From NCBI RefSeq assembly GCF_016097555.1, contig NC_054706.1, positions 60,705,508 through 60,769,507 on the forward strand: DNA of 64,000 bases, given 5' to 3'. Positions 1 through 10,795 of this stretch are shown here, piece after piece. The number at the start of each line of letters is the position of its first letter. The stretch's first letter is position 1. The translations under genes were made by a program, and so were the position numbers. The notes below the pieces were generated by a model. That model was given only the letters and a program-made list of their open reading frames with translations, was not told the origin of the DNA and made no database searches. This stretch comes from Gigantopelta aegis. Its lineage: Eukaryota > Mollusca > Gastropoda > Neomphalida > Peltospiridae.

Positions 1-231
1 ACTCCAACAAGAAAACAAACACACACAACCTAAAAATATATATACATGAATGTATATTGAACCAAATATGCCAAGTTTGCAAGAAAACATGAAACCATGA
101 AATGGGATTACAATAAAATAAGAGAAATATTATCAATATATTACTCAGTAACCGAGTATCTAGATGTTAGATACTGACCAATGCAGTTTATTATGTAATG
201 CCACTAATACCTGAACACAAATGTCACATAC

Positions 232-401
232 CTGGTGAGATCTGTGACGGGAAGATCGAGATTGAGCCGACTCGACTCCCCAGTCTGCCAGTGGTAGACA
301 AATAATAACAGCCAGGACACAACCTCATCCTTAATGCCAGAAATCAACAGGGCCACCTTGGTCTGGTGAGGAAGCAGCCACATGTTCTTGGCACAGCAAG
401 C
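232..401 (-). CDS. PALB2: PALB2-like exon 5, continues off the left edge
   Basis: 170 nt between a TTTCAG acceptor (404-402) and a GTATGT donor (231-226). It starts in phase 0, ends in phase 2 and is open throughout. It encodes ACCAKNMWLLPHQTKVALLI, then a segment with VSWLLLFVYHWQTGE that looks like the d strand of a WD40 blade. The remaining exons should lie left of position 1. Confidence 0.65.
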
Positions 402-3400
402 CTGAAAAACATGTCGTTAGTTAACTATTAAAAGAGAGGCTCAGGATTAATAAAAAATAAAAAATAAAGCTTATTTAGAATTATATGCTTCACAATTTTT
501 ATTGAATTAAAATGTGTTTGTTCAAATTGTGCACTAGGGGCCAAAGAAATGGCACAAAACACAATGATTTAAAAAATATGTGCAATAAAAAAAAAAATTA
601 TTGACTGAAAATTACAAGTCATGAATGAAAGAAATGATTTATTTAATGACACACTCAACACATTTTATTTACGGTTATATGGCGTCAGACATATAGTTAA
701 GGACCACACAGATATGGAAAGAGGAAACCTGCTGTCGCCACTTCATGGGCTACCCTTTTCAATTAGCAGCAAGGGATCTGTTATATGCACCATCCCACAG
801 ACAGGATTGTACATACCACAGCCTTTGTTACACCAGTTGTGGAGCACTGGCTGGAACGAGAAATAGCCCAATGGGTCCACCGCAGGGATCAATCCTAGAC
901 CGACCGTGTATCAAGCGAACACTTTATCACTGGGCTACGTCCAGCCCCTTACAAGTCAGGATGCGTGATTGACAGGTCATCGCAAAATATTTTACACTGC
1001 TACTTAATAATTAAATTCATTGCTGTTAAAATAAATTAGTGAATGGTTATATATGGTATACAATAAATACGAAGATTATACCTACCACAGGTAACAGCCA
1101 GTCTAGCTCATTGGTCCAGCCACTCGGTCCATCAGAAGACCACAGACTGAGGGAGTATTCTGACATACAGGCCACGAACTGGACAACTTCATTGTTAGAC
1201 ATCACAGAGCCAGCCGTGAGAGATAATACAGGCTCATCCTTTCCTGTCTGAAATTACAAATATAAACTCACATGTACAGGTAGAAAGATGGACACAAGTT
1301 CACAGATGGACACTGATGTTTTCACAATCACTTTATGATTGATATGATTGCAACAAATCCCATTTGAAACCTTTTTAATTGAATAAAATAAAATAATTTA
1401 GATGATTTTATTAAATACAAATACATTTTAATTTTATTATTATGGTCATATTCTAAAAATAGTGCGGATTTTTTCCAATACCTCCTTTGGTTAAATAGTG
1501 GTGAAAATAATTTAAGCAATAAAAAAGCAAATCAAGTGACAAATAAAGTGCTTATCAATTAAATAAACCTCATGAAACTTAATAATAGAAAGATTCAACT
1601 ACCAGTAGTCTTGTTACTTTGTGTTTCATATACAGTGAAACCCCTCTATACTGGACATCCTCGGGACCAAGTAAAAGGTATCCAGTTTAGAGAGGTTAAT
1701 TTCTGTACTGATTTTTTAAAAAGGACTGAAAAATTTCCGGTTTTGGGGGAATTTTGGGGGAATTCTGGTTAACAGAGGATCCGGTTTTGTGAGGTTTCAT
1801 TGTATCTCTATTTGATTAAAATACATACATGTACTGTGTACTTGCACAGTGGCATGTAACTCCACAGAAACACACGTACACAGACAAAATAATAAATGGC
1901 TTTACATTAACTTAAAATTATTAAACAAAAAAGATCAACTGCATTTTTTTTATGTACCTGAAAACAAGACAAATATCTCAAGCCACCCTTTTGAAGATGT
2001 TTTGTAGCATTTCCTGTGATGACTGTTGAAGGAGTTTCTGAAAATGTCTCCGAAGAACATTCAGTTTCCACAGAACTCTGAGATGACGCGCAGTCAGTTG
2101 GAAGACAAGCATCACCGTGAACTGAACCTCTGTCTGGACTTAGAAGGCAAACTTCACTGTTCATCAAAGGCAAACATGTTGTGTTATTTGTGTCGTCTGA
2201 TTCCACTTTCTGCACTGTAGAACTTACAGCACTTACTGTAATAGCAGTCATTGTGGAACATGGAGATGGATAAGGCTCCATAGAAGTCTTGTGAAAATCA
2301 TTCCAAGAGTGATGTACATTACTGTGAGATGACATACTTTCTCGAGAACAAGGATTTTCTCTTTGAAATACATGCACCTGACACACATCTTGTTTTATGC
2401 AAGAAGAAAGTTTACTGGACAAAGCATCTGTTGGTCCTTGTTTGACAATTCCATGTTTGGTTTCAAACACATCCAACTGTATACTCTGATTGACAATCGT
2501 GGCTCCAGGAAGATCTGCATCTATACATGCATCTATTTTACAGACATCTGAAATTGGGTGCTGATGATCATTCAAATAATCCTGTGAATACAGCTCTTCA
2601 GAACACTCATGTAAGTGATTTAAAGACTGAGTATCTGTTAAATGTTTCAGCACTGATCCAGAAGCTTCAGTCTGTTGCGTTTCGCTACATTTTGCCGCAA
2701 CAAGACAGCCATACTGAGTTTCTGGCAGATAAAACTCTTCCTCAGACTTTTTTCTTTTAGCTTCATCGACAAGAAACTGAAATAGTGATGAAATCATGAG
2801 TGACTTTCTACTTCTACAGGCTATGCTCGACACTCGTTGTTCAGAATGTGAAGACAATGACTGAGAACTAAGATATGAAGATACAGATGAATGAGATTGG
2901 CTAACATGCCCATCAAGTATACTACAAATGCCAGAAGTAAGCCTTGGAGATTTTCTCTGAACAAAGATGCCATACTGCCTGTTGCGCCCACGAGAGGACC
3001 CTTTCATACGCTCAGTCTGATAGGCTTCTGGGTCAGATAAGAATGATTCTGAGAGTTCCATCTGTGAAAATGGAATCGCGTCCAATTCGGTAAAGTCAAG
3101 ATAATTTTCTCCGATATCATCTCTTTTATTTTTATGCACTGAATTTATTTCTTCCACGATTTTAACACTTTCATCAGAGCTACCAACTGATTCTTCATTG
3201 TAAGGTGATTTTGCTTGAATGGGTATCGATATTTCACTCTGTGAACAAGGTCCTCTTTCAGCACAATACGGTTTTTGTGTTTTCTCATTCCCCAAACATG
3301 AAGTGACATCCATAGTTTGAGTATAGACAGATCCAGCAATCTCACCAACACAAGTTCTTTCATTATCATCTAAACCAGATATTTTCCCATTTTGATTTAA

Positions 3401-6400
3401 AGATGCAGAAACAGGTTCATCAAATGCTCTGATGCTCCTATTCTGGTTCCCCGTATCATTGTTCTTCAGTGGCAACACTGGTTTCAGCAGACTCTGACTT
3501 AAGTTACTGTCACTAGTATCAGAATCAGGAGTTTCAGAAGTCAAGTCTGCTTCCTTGGCATTGCCAACTTGTGTACTGTTAGGCCTGCTAACTTTTACAC
3601 TGTCAGTATTCATATCTACCATACTGTTGCTATTGTTAATAACTATACTGCTATGTAAGTTAATTTCTGCAGATGCAAAGCCCAAGACATTCGCCTGTGT
3701 TTCTGTACATTTCTTATCACAGGCTGGAACACAGTTTTCAGTCTTTGGAGAATTGACATCGCAAATATTATTGGAACCACCTAAACATTTGTCAGTCTTT
3801 TCCATGAATACATGCTGCATGTTTCTACTTTCATTTGTATCAGAGCTCTTTTTATTGGAATAGGATTTCATGGTGAAATCATCTAAGTCCTTAAATTTTT
3901 TTCTGCTGCTAAAATCACTGAAGCTGTTACTTCGGTGTCTTTTCCTAGTTGACAAATTCCTTCCAACGTTTGCAGTAAAACTCCTCACAATGGAAGGCAA
4001 TGAACTCGTCTGAATCTTCAGACCATCACTTTTATGTTGAAATGATGGATTTTTAATATGTTGACTTTTATCCATATTTAACCGACAGTGACCACTGAAA
4101 CTACTTTTTTCAGAGTCCATCTCAAAACACCTGCCACTTTTAGTTTCCAGGTTATTACTGTTGGAATGAGGTGAAGAAGTGACTTTTGTTTGTGGTGTTG
4201 CACGACTTCCATGCAGGTCTTTTTGAACACAACGTTTTCCTGTGACACCTTCCTTTTCATGTTGCTTAAGGGAACTTGTGCAACCAGAAAGAATACTACA
4301 ACTTCTTCCCTGATCCCACAGTTGTCTTTTAGCACAAATATTTTCAGATTCATTTGTTTCACTATCAAAAAACAATGCAGATGTACCAGTCATTTTGTCA
4401 TCATTTTGAACATCAGTAAAGTGACAAAGTGCCGATTTTGTTTCCAATTCTTTTGATGATGGTACATTTTTAGAATCCTTAACAGCAACATTATTCCTTG
4501 GACGAGAAATATGATATTTTATTGATAGATCATCAGCTAATTGTGTTTCAGAGTCAAAATCTAGGTTTAATTTGATATCAGTCAACTCAGAATCAAATTG
4601 CCACGGTTTCATTGAGCTCTCTTGTATAGCACTGTGTCCATCAGATAAAGCCTTGCCACTCACAAATGACGGAGTAACTGCTAAAGAATCAGCAAGGAAT
4701 CTGTCATCAATCTTAAGATTGTCTCTTAAGTGACAAAATTTCTCATTCCTCGATTCACCTGATAAAATATCAGGACTAATGTTCGCTGTGTTATCAAATG
4801 TAAAAGTTGGAGACTTTAAAATACAGCTGTTGTTGGATGCAAATGATAAAACATTTGTAGTTCTGCATCCTGAATAATCCTGATTTTGGTCTTTTGCAAC
4901 AGATACACAATCTGATTTTAATTTCACCTTATTTGCAAGATTTTTGCATGTTTCAGCTTCAGAATAGCACTGAGAATGCTTGGAATCAAGATTTAATTTA
5001 AACAATGATTCCTTCACGCGACTGGCCAATTTATTTTTATTGGCTTTCACTGACACAACACTATTTGATTCACATTTCGAATGAGAAGATGAAATCTCTT
5101 CTGTTCGACCAGATTTAAGCTCACATGTATTTGTCTCATTTTTGCCTGATCGTTCATCATCTTCAATACTGACGACACTCTTCTGTTTGGTTAAGCACAT
5201 TACATCTTGTAATCTACATGTACCTTCAGTGTTTCCATTTTCTCGAGGACTTAATAACGTAATGTCCCTGCCTTCTGTAGAATGGATATGACTGCATATG
5301 TCTTCACCAGAAGGGTTTAATGTCAATGCTGATGAATTACTGACGTCTGGACTTGGCAACGTTGATCTGTTCAGATCATTCTGAGACATGTGTTCTCCAT
5401 ACAGTTGGGCCTGTTCTTGAAGCTTTTGTTTTACATGAGCTTTTACTTTCTCTGACCGTCTGCATTTCTGCAAAAGAATAATTTATATACATGTGTATTA
5501 CAGTTTACTGCTACAACTAATGGTGTAGGAAGTGGGGGGGGGGGGGGGGGGGGGGGGGGGTGTCGGTCAGATATTTTGCTTTATAATAGTGTAAAGACTG
5601 GCCTCGGTGGTGTCGTGGTTAGGCCATCGGTCTACAGGCTGGTAGGTACTGGGTTTGGATCCCAGTCGAGGCATGGGATTTTTAATCCAGATACCGAATC
5701 CAAACCCCGAGTGAATGCTCCGCAAGGCTCAATGGGTAGGTGTAAACCACTTGCACAGACCAGTGATCCATAACTGGTTCAACAAAGGCCATGGTTTGTG
5801 CTATCCTGCCTGTGGGAAGCACAAACAAAAGATCCCTTGCTGCCTATCATAAAAGAGTAGCCTATGTGGTGACAGCGGGTTTCCTCTAAAAAAACAGTGT
5901 CAGAATGACCATATGTTTGACGTCCAATAGCTGATGATAAGATAAAAAATCAATGTGCTCTAGTGGCGTCATTAAATAAAACAAACTTTACTTTTTTATA
6001 ATAGTGTGTAAAATAAAAGTGTGCCCCCCCCCCCCCCCCCACCTTTTGGCACCTTCCTATGCCACTGACAACAACGCTATTTACTGTTAAATGTAACTGG
6101 TGCATGAAATGTAGATTATATAATACAACTCATAATGAAATTAAACATTACTATTAGTAACTCAGATAACATTTTGTTATCAAAATCTTGAGTAGCAATA
6201 TTTCTATTCAACTGAAAATTGATTAACAATCACTATTTAATGTTTTAAAATTGTGTAGCAATCTCGGAAACTTGCATAGCAAATCGCAACACAACACTGA
6301 ACAAAATATATCACAAAGGTGGACTTTGCTATAAATTCTAATAGGCCAAAAATCAAACAAAAAAACCAAACATGTCTATCTGTACACATCTCAGAATTAA

Positions 6401-7723
6401 ATTTCTGGATTTCAAAATCATAAAGCGAATCACCTTTTCCTGTGAATAATAATGTATACACTGTATAAAATATGACACAGTGTTTCTGCCAGAAAGAAAT
6501 GTTTGCGTATGGCACTATGCAATTGAATGCAACCACCATCAGCAGGGGGTATGCGGGTCTCCTCCCAAAAGAAAATGGGTTAAGTTTAGAGTTAGGGTTA
6601 AGAAAATCATACAGTAATGATAAGAGTCATTAATTTTGTAAAAAGGTTAACTTAAAAAAATTAAATACGCAAAATTATTTGGGTATGGCGCCATACCCAT
6701 TTTACCCTCTGGCAGAAACCCTGATACAGACATGCATGTATCACCAATGAGATGAACTTTTGTCTTAGCAAGTGATGTTCCAATGATTGATTACAATCAA
6801 AATTGATCGGTTTAGTTCTGCTGATGTGATCATTGATTATAAAAATCCATAACCGATTGTGTGGGAAAATATTAACTTAACAGTTCCTCCACCTTAGATG
6901 ATGGAATTGATGTAAATATGTTGGGGTTTGTCTCTGTTTTCACGTGTACATAAAGGAAACAGATTTTAAATAGTTATTAAAGGTAAAATAAGTCATTTGT
7001 AGGATCTTGATCTCAGTGAAAGTTGATCAGTTGGTGCCAACCAATTACCAGCTATAACCAGCCAATTTCCAACACTAGCCTAGCTGAGCATATTTCTTAT
7101 TATCCCTTTTTGTTTTCTTATTTCTTTTGTTTTTCAAACAAATGTACATTATTCCTTACTTTCAGTTTTCTCTGCTTTCTGGCCAACTCATTTTTCATTT
7201 GAGAAAGTTGCTCCAATAACTAGAAAGAAAATATGAACAATTTAAACAGGCATCAATATTATAAATGTAGCTTTGATATATATAGTACACTAATGAACAT
7301 TCAGCTTACGTTAATTCTATTTTAAAGTTATAACATTTGCCAATATATTTATTAAATACACAAATTGGTATTTTAGAACACGGTATCTAATTAATACTGA
7401 TGTGGGAAAATAAAACACTGTCACAAACATATGAGCATATGTACTAATTATTACAACAAACGTTGAAAAAAAGAAGTTTTTTATATTTTTATCTCCGATT
7501 TAAGTAATTGATCATATATAAATATAATATATTATCAGTTACTGTTGTTAAATACAAAAATTGATGTATGTTTCTAATAAGTACTGAATTACAGGGTACA
7601 TTTTGAAACATATATATACATACATGTATGCACCAAGTACATACATGTACAACTTAGCAAAATTAATTATTTTATAGTTACCTCTCCTGGATCTTGTTCC
7701 TTGGAACTGACATCCTTCTCCAT
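232..7723 (-). CDS. PALB2: PALB2-like gene (partner and localizer of BRCA2), 5 exons, 3' end beyond the window
   Basis: Spliced exons run 7723-7682, 7219-7160, 5467-1958, 1247-1086 and 401-232; all junctions are GT-AG and the frame stays open. The start ATG (7723-7721) has an in-frame TAA four codons upstream. Residues 15-50 form a charged coiled coil (LLEQLSQMKNELARKQRKLK, then KCRRSEKVKAHVKQKLQEQ) closely resembling the human PALB2 N-terminal coil that binds BRCA1. The second coding exon is exactly 60 nt, as in human PALB2, with the same phase. Residues 35-1204 are a long, polar, Ser-rich and probably disordered region. It contains FYLP (about residue 946), like the FxLP motif of MRG15-binding proteins. 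The last two exons are hydrophobic and beta-rich with WD-like endings, fitting the start of the C-terminal WD40 propeller that in vertebrates binds BRCA2 and RAD51. The family acts in nuclear homologous recombination. The coil and exon structure are the main evidence; WD40 identity is an inference. Confidence 0.8.
619..955 (-). repeat. tRNA-derived SINE, reverse (type-1 head, ATAAAACA tail)
   Basis: Read on the minus strand it starts with a tRNA-like head (GGACGTAGCCCAGTGATA, then a B-box-like GGATTGATCCC). It continues into the common core (CATATAACAGATCCCTTGCT) and ends with the GTGTTGAGTGTGTCATTAAA tail. It lies in a PALB2 intron. Confidence 0.75.
1086..1247 (-). CDS. PALB2: PALB2-like exon 4 (first WD40-like exon)
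   Basis: Fifty-four codons in phase 0 at both ends, between a TTTCAG acceptor and a GTAGGT donor (1085-1080). The product contains VVQFVACMSEYSLSLW, a beta-strand pair ending in the hydrophobic-tryptophan pattern typical of a WD40 blade. Confidence 0.7.
1633..1802. repeat. MITE, CAGTGAAACCCCTCTA family
   Basis: The ends are inverted repeats (CAGTGAAACCCCTCTATACT at the left; a related AGGTTTCATTG at the right) and both sides are flanked by TA. A second copy lies at 21540-21711. The CAGT ends and TA target are typical of Tc1/mariner-pogo type elements; the class is inferred. Confidence 0.6.
1958..5467 (-). CDS. PALB2: PALB2-like exon 3, very large central exon (3,510 nt)
   Basis: An uninterrupted frame of 1,170 codons from a TTTTGCAG acceptor (ending at 5468) to a CAG|GTACAT donor at 1957. 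It begins KCRRSEKVKAHV, continuing the coiled coil, and ends LRYLSCFQ. The rest is low in hydrophobics and rich in Ser, Asn, Asp and Lys, as expected for a disordered linker. Local blocks worth noting are a basic stretch near RKRHRSNSFSDF, an acidic and hydrophobic block near LDFTELDAIPFSQMELSESF, a basic RGRNRQYGIFVQRKSPRL block and FYLP. Vertebrates split this part of the gene over several exons, so the snail exon is either ancestral or has lost introns. Confidence 0.85.
5534..6058. repeat. Foldback element with G and C tracts, split by a SINE
   Basis: GTAGGAAGT plus 27 G at the left is mirrored by 17 C followed by a CCTTCCTATGCC block at the right. A SINE occupies 5597-5995. The pair looks like a G-rich MITE interrupted by a later insertion. 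Confidence 0.5.
5597..5995 (+). repeat. tRNA-derived SINE, forward (type-2 head, AAACAAACTTTA tail)
   Basis: Head GGCCTCGGTGGTGTCGTGGT (A box) and GGTTTGGATCCC (B box), then the common core and the AAACAAACTTTACTTTT tail. It is flanked by the direct repeat TTATAATAGTGTAAA / TTATAATAGTGTGTAAA, a target-site duplication. This copy joins a type-2 head to the tail usually found on type 1. Confidence 0.85.
6478..6723. repeat. MITE, CAGGGTTTCTGCCAG family, copy 1
   Basis: Terminal inverted repeats: CAGTGTTTCTGCCAGAAAG at the left and CTCTGGCAGAAACCCTG at the right. Related copies lie at 15797-15992 and 54474-54706. It lies in PALB2 intron 2. Confidence 0.7.
6766..7080. repeat. MITE with AGTGATGTTCCAATGAT end, copy 1
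   Basis: Shares about 300 bp with 43405-43797, including repeated GATTATAATCG and CCGATT-like motifs. The better copy begins AGTAGTGATG and ends CATCACTAG, hAT-like termini; the class is inferred. Confidence 0.6.
7160..7219 (-). CDS. PALB2: PALB2-like exon 2 (coiled-coil exon, 60 nt)
   Basis: Twenty codons, LLEQLSQMKNELARKQRKLK, between a CTAG acceptor (7223-7220) and a GTAAGG donor (7159-7154); phase 0 at both ends. The size and phase equal human PALB2 exon 2. The heptad-like leucines fit a coiled coil. Confidence 0.8.
7682..7723 (-). CDS. PALB2: PALB2-like exon 1
   Basis: Fourteen codons, MEKDVSSKEQDPGE, ending in phase 0 at a GT donor (7681-7680). The reading frame is closed by TAA just upstream of the ATG, which supports this start. 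Human exon 1 is 16 codons and also ends in phase 0. Confidence 0.75.
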
Positions 7724-8278
7724 GCTGTACTCTTATATGTTCAGACAGTTGTAGATTTTAGAACTACACGAAGAAACAGTCAGTGCTGGTTCAAAAAACA
7801 TCCTAAACTGGCAAACATAACAATTACATTTATGCATTGAAAGGAATTTTCCATAATATTGAAGCAGTTCTTAAAATCATTTGAATTAAATTGGTTATTA
7901 GATGCATACCACAGAAATGAAAGTGGATTACAAAACCAAAATCATTAAATTTTAATATTGGTGGTCAGTTAGAGATTGGTGCTAGGGTTTGAGTTACATA
8001 ATGATATAAAATGGCAGCCAAAACCTTATTTTAAGTTTTGATAGAAAAATATAAAACATTTTCGACAAACAGTGGAAAAAACTGAAAACACTGTTTAGAT
8101 GATTAAAAATCCGGAATTTCAGAAAACTTTCATTTGTAACAACATACGGTATTTATGATGCCGAAAGCCTCTGAAAATTGCAAGAAGGGTCGTTTTATTC
8201 GCGTGTTGCTCACGCAAATCTAACTTAACTTGCGTAACCTATTTTTTGTTCGCGCAAAAGTTCAAGCATAATTTACAT

Positions 8279-8419
8279 GGATATAACGGGTTACACAAAA
8301 ACGATATGGGTTACATGGATTTATTTCTGCGTAACCAATATATGGGTCAGGATATAATGGGTCACACAAAAAGGAAATAGGTTACCTGGATTTATTTCTG
8401 TGTAACCGATAAATGGGTC
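8279..8419 (+). repeat. Tandem duplication, 71-bp unit, two copies
   Basis: GGATATAACGGGTTACAC at 8279 recurs as GGATATAATGGGTCACAC at 8350, with the same downstream order (GGATTTATTTCTG, then GTAACC, then ATGGGTCA). The copies are diverged, so the duplication is old. Confidence 0.75.
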
Positions 8420-8732
8420 ATGCAGATTTTCAATTCTCAGAAGCCTGTGCTGGGGACCATAAATGAAAGAAATATGCTGCTGCCATATAGCTAACCTTAT
8501 CAAGCCTATAGGGATCTTTATGTGCACTTTCTCACACAGAAACATATCATAGTTCAATTTCAGTAATTTAAATTGACCAAAAAAAACACGTACCAACTCA
8601 GGGAACATTTTGTCCAGTATTGCATTGCGATTCACTATGCAAAGTTTCAGAGATCGTTACACAGTTTTAAAACACTGAACAGTAGTTGCTAATAAATGTT
8701 CAATTGAGTACAAATTATATATTTTTCCATTA

Positions 8733-8900
8733 GTAGCAAGGGATCTTTTATATGCACCATCCAACAGACAGACAGCACATACCACAGCCTTTGATATAAT
8801 TCATGGAGCATTGACTGGAACAAGAAATAGACCAATGGACCCACTGATGGGGATTGATTTTAGAGCGACAGTGCATTAAGCAAGCGCTTTACTACTGACT
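8733..8900 (-). repeat. SINE fragment, reverse, core and type-1 head
   Basis: Contains AGCAAGGGATCTTTTATATG and GAACAAGAAATAGACCAATG, characteristic core and head segments of the type-1 SINE in reverse; the tail is missing. Confidence 0.65.
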
Positions 8901-9487
8901 TATGTTTTGTACAAGACTTAATGCTGGTGAAAATATCGGGCCGAATTTAAAAAGCATGTTTCTGTCTTACATGTGTTTAACTACATACATTTACAATCCT
9001 TAAGGCCAAGAGAATTAAAGTTATAGATTTGCATCCGAACAATTTTAAAAACACATGAGGCTTTTTTTCATTTTTCATTATTCATTATTTTTATTGATTT
9101 ATTATTTCCATAGTAGATTCAAGTCCAAATGAGGTCGACACATCAAGAGTTTGGCAATTTTTATCAATGTTTGGAATATACTGCTTCCTGCTTGAGGATT
9201 CAATGCTCTACTGGGCTACACTTCAGAATTTATGACGGAGATGGCAGTTTTGGCACGAAGAAACTCGTAAACATTACCACTATTGACGATTTGGAACTTG
9301 AATTTGTGTGATGATCATTAAGTGCCTTTTTTTGTGCAAATAATGCAATTTTTTGTAAATAATGAAAATGTTCAGTGGTACCTTTCACAGCATGCGGACA
9401 GTGGACGCAAATCTATAACTTTCACTCTCATGGCCTAAACACCTGGTAATTTTTGCATCGCCTATGGTCTTACAGAAAACCCACTAC

Positions 9488-9655
9488 ATTTTTCCATTAG
9501 TATGAGAAAGTACATGTAGATGTATTTATGGAATAGCACATACGATGGCCTTTGATATCTACCAATCGTCGTGCATTGGATGGAACGAGAAATAGCTCAG
9601 ACACAGAGTCAGACAGCGCGTCACTGCGATCAGGCGTGTTAACATTGGGCTACGT
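9488..9655 (-). repeat. Degenerate SINE fragment, reverse
   Basis: Retains TTTTTCCATTAGTATGAG, GGCCTTTGATAT and GGAACGAGAAATAGCTCA from the SINE core and head. A MITE abuts its right end. Confidence 0.5.
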
Positions 9656-10067
9656 TAAAGAGACATTCCCGAGTTTGCTGCATTGTAAAATGTTTCTGAC
9701 TAATAAAATATTTCTACGATTAAACTTACACATTAAATATATTTTCTTGCTTAGAATATTAGTGCCTGTATATTCAATGTGCTTCTGGTCGTCTTAATAT
9801 TTGTAAGAAGCCCAAACTGGATTTTGTCTTCAAATAATTTCGTACATGTGTACGTACGTACAAAAAAATATTTTTTAGGAAATATAATGAAAATTAACCT
9901 AGTACAAATATTAGAACGATCAGAAACACGTTTAATATACAGCCACTAGTATTCTAAACAAGAAAATATATTTAATATGTAAGTTTAAATTTAATCGTAG
10001 AACTATTTTATTAACTAGTCAATAACATCTTAAAACATTGCAGCAAACTCAGGAATGTCCCTTTAAT
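9655..10067. repeat. TTAA-flanked MITE, AAGGGACATTCCTGAG family, copy 1
   Basis: Left end AGAGACATTCCCGAGTTTGC and right end GCAAACTCAGGAATGTCCCT form inverted repeats continued by GCTGCATTGTAAAATG. Flanks read TTAA. Further copies lie at 23872-24129, 44980-45350 and 62599-62855. TTAA targeting suggests a piggyBac-like mobiliser (inference). Confidence 0.7.
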
Positions 10068-10620
10068 AATTTTTATGCTGGTGAAAATATATTATTATAA
10101 ATGTACATTTTAAAAAAAAAAAAAAAAAAAAAGTAAAAATTGAAATGTTGATGCTACTTTAAAATGTAGCAAATCGGCAAAATCTTGAAAATGACATGAA
10201 GATGAATCTGGAATGCAGTCAAATAAAACTAAAGATAGAACGCAAGGCATCGTTACTCGATCATTTTTGCGGAGTTAATGTGTTTCCATGTGTTTGAAAT
10301 AAAATGTATGTTAACCCAGAATGTCATTCAATTTTTACTACGTTTTCTTAGTTTACAGGAATTTCTACAAACTTGCACACATTTTTGTTTTTGCCGCTCG
10401 GGGAAATGCGGAAATGAATATTTACTTCCGGTATGCGCGGAAAAAGCGAAGACTATGGATGTGTTTGTGGAAGAAGAAAAAAATCTGAAATGTTGTTTTA
10501 ATTTCTGACACAAGACGTTCAATTGCTATTCGACTGTTAGTGTTATGCTACAAGGCCAGATTCATGGAAGAAAACTGTCCAGAAGACATTACTTAAATGG
10601 GTTCTTCAGTGCCATAAATT

Positions 10621-10795
10621 ATGTGTACCGCCGTGAGCGTAAACAACTCGCCTCGGCCTGTCAGTTGTGCTTCCAAAACATATGATTATTTATTGAAATT
10701 TTTATTGGTTGGTGATAGTGATGTCGGGAAAGAAGAACTGCTGTCCGGTATGGACGATGGGGCCTCTGAATCTCCTTATGGATATTCAAGCAGTG
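10621..10795 (+). CDS. RAB40: RAB40 exon 1 (start codon, P-loop)
   Basis: ATG at 10621, ending in phase 1 (codon G|GT) at a GTGTGT donor. It encodes the extended N terminus, then [17 protein letters not shown]. The exact start is supported by length relative to human RAB40 (18 residues before YD versus about 10). Confidence 0.92.

Larger units (their letters stand above)
7724..10620. other. Divergent intergenic region between PALB2-like and RAB40
   Basis: No coding sequence seen. It should hold both promoters and 5' UTRs. The part nearest RAB40 (10068-10620) is free of recognised repeats and includes short CG-containing stretches around 10385-10450. No TATA box stands out. The rest holds a 71-bp tandem duplication, two SINE fragments and a TTAA-flanked MITE, listed separately. 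Confidence 0.6.

Noticed and set aside
3555..3863. Hydrophobic plus-strand frame
   Set aside because: Antisense shadow of the large PALB2-like exon.
5597..5680. tRNA-like sequence with A and B boxes
   Set aside because: A SINE head, not a tRNA gene: no clean cloverleaf and it is joined to SINE core and tail. The same holds for the other heads.
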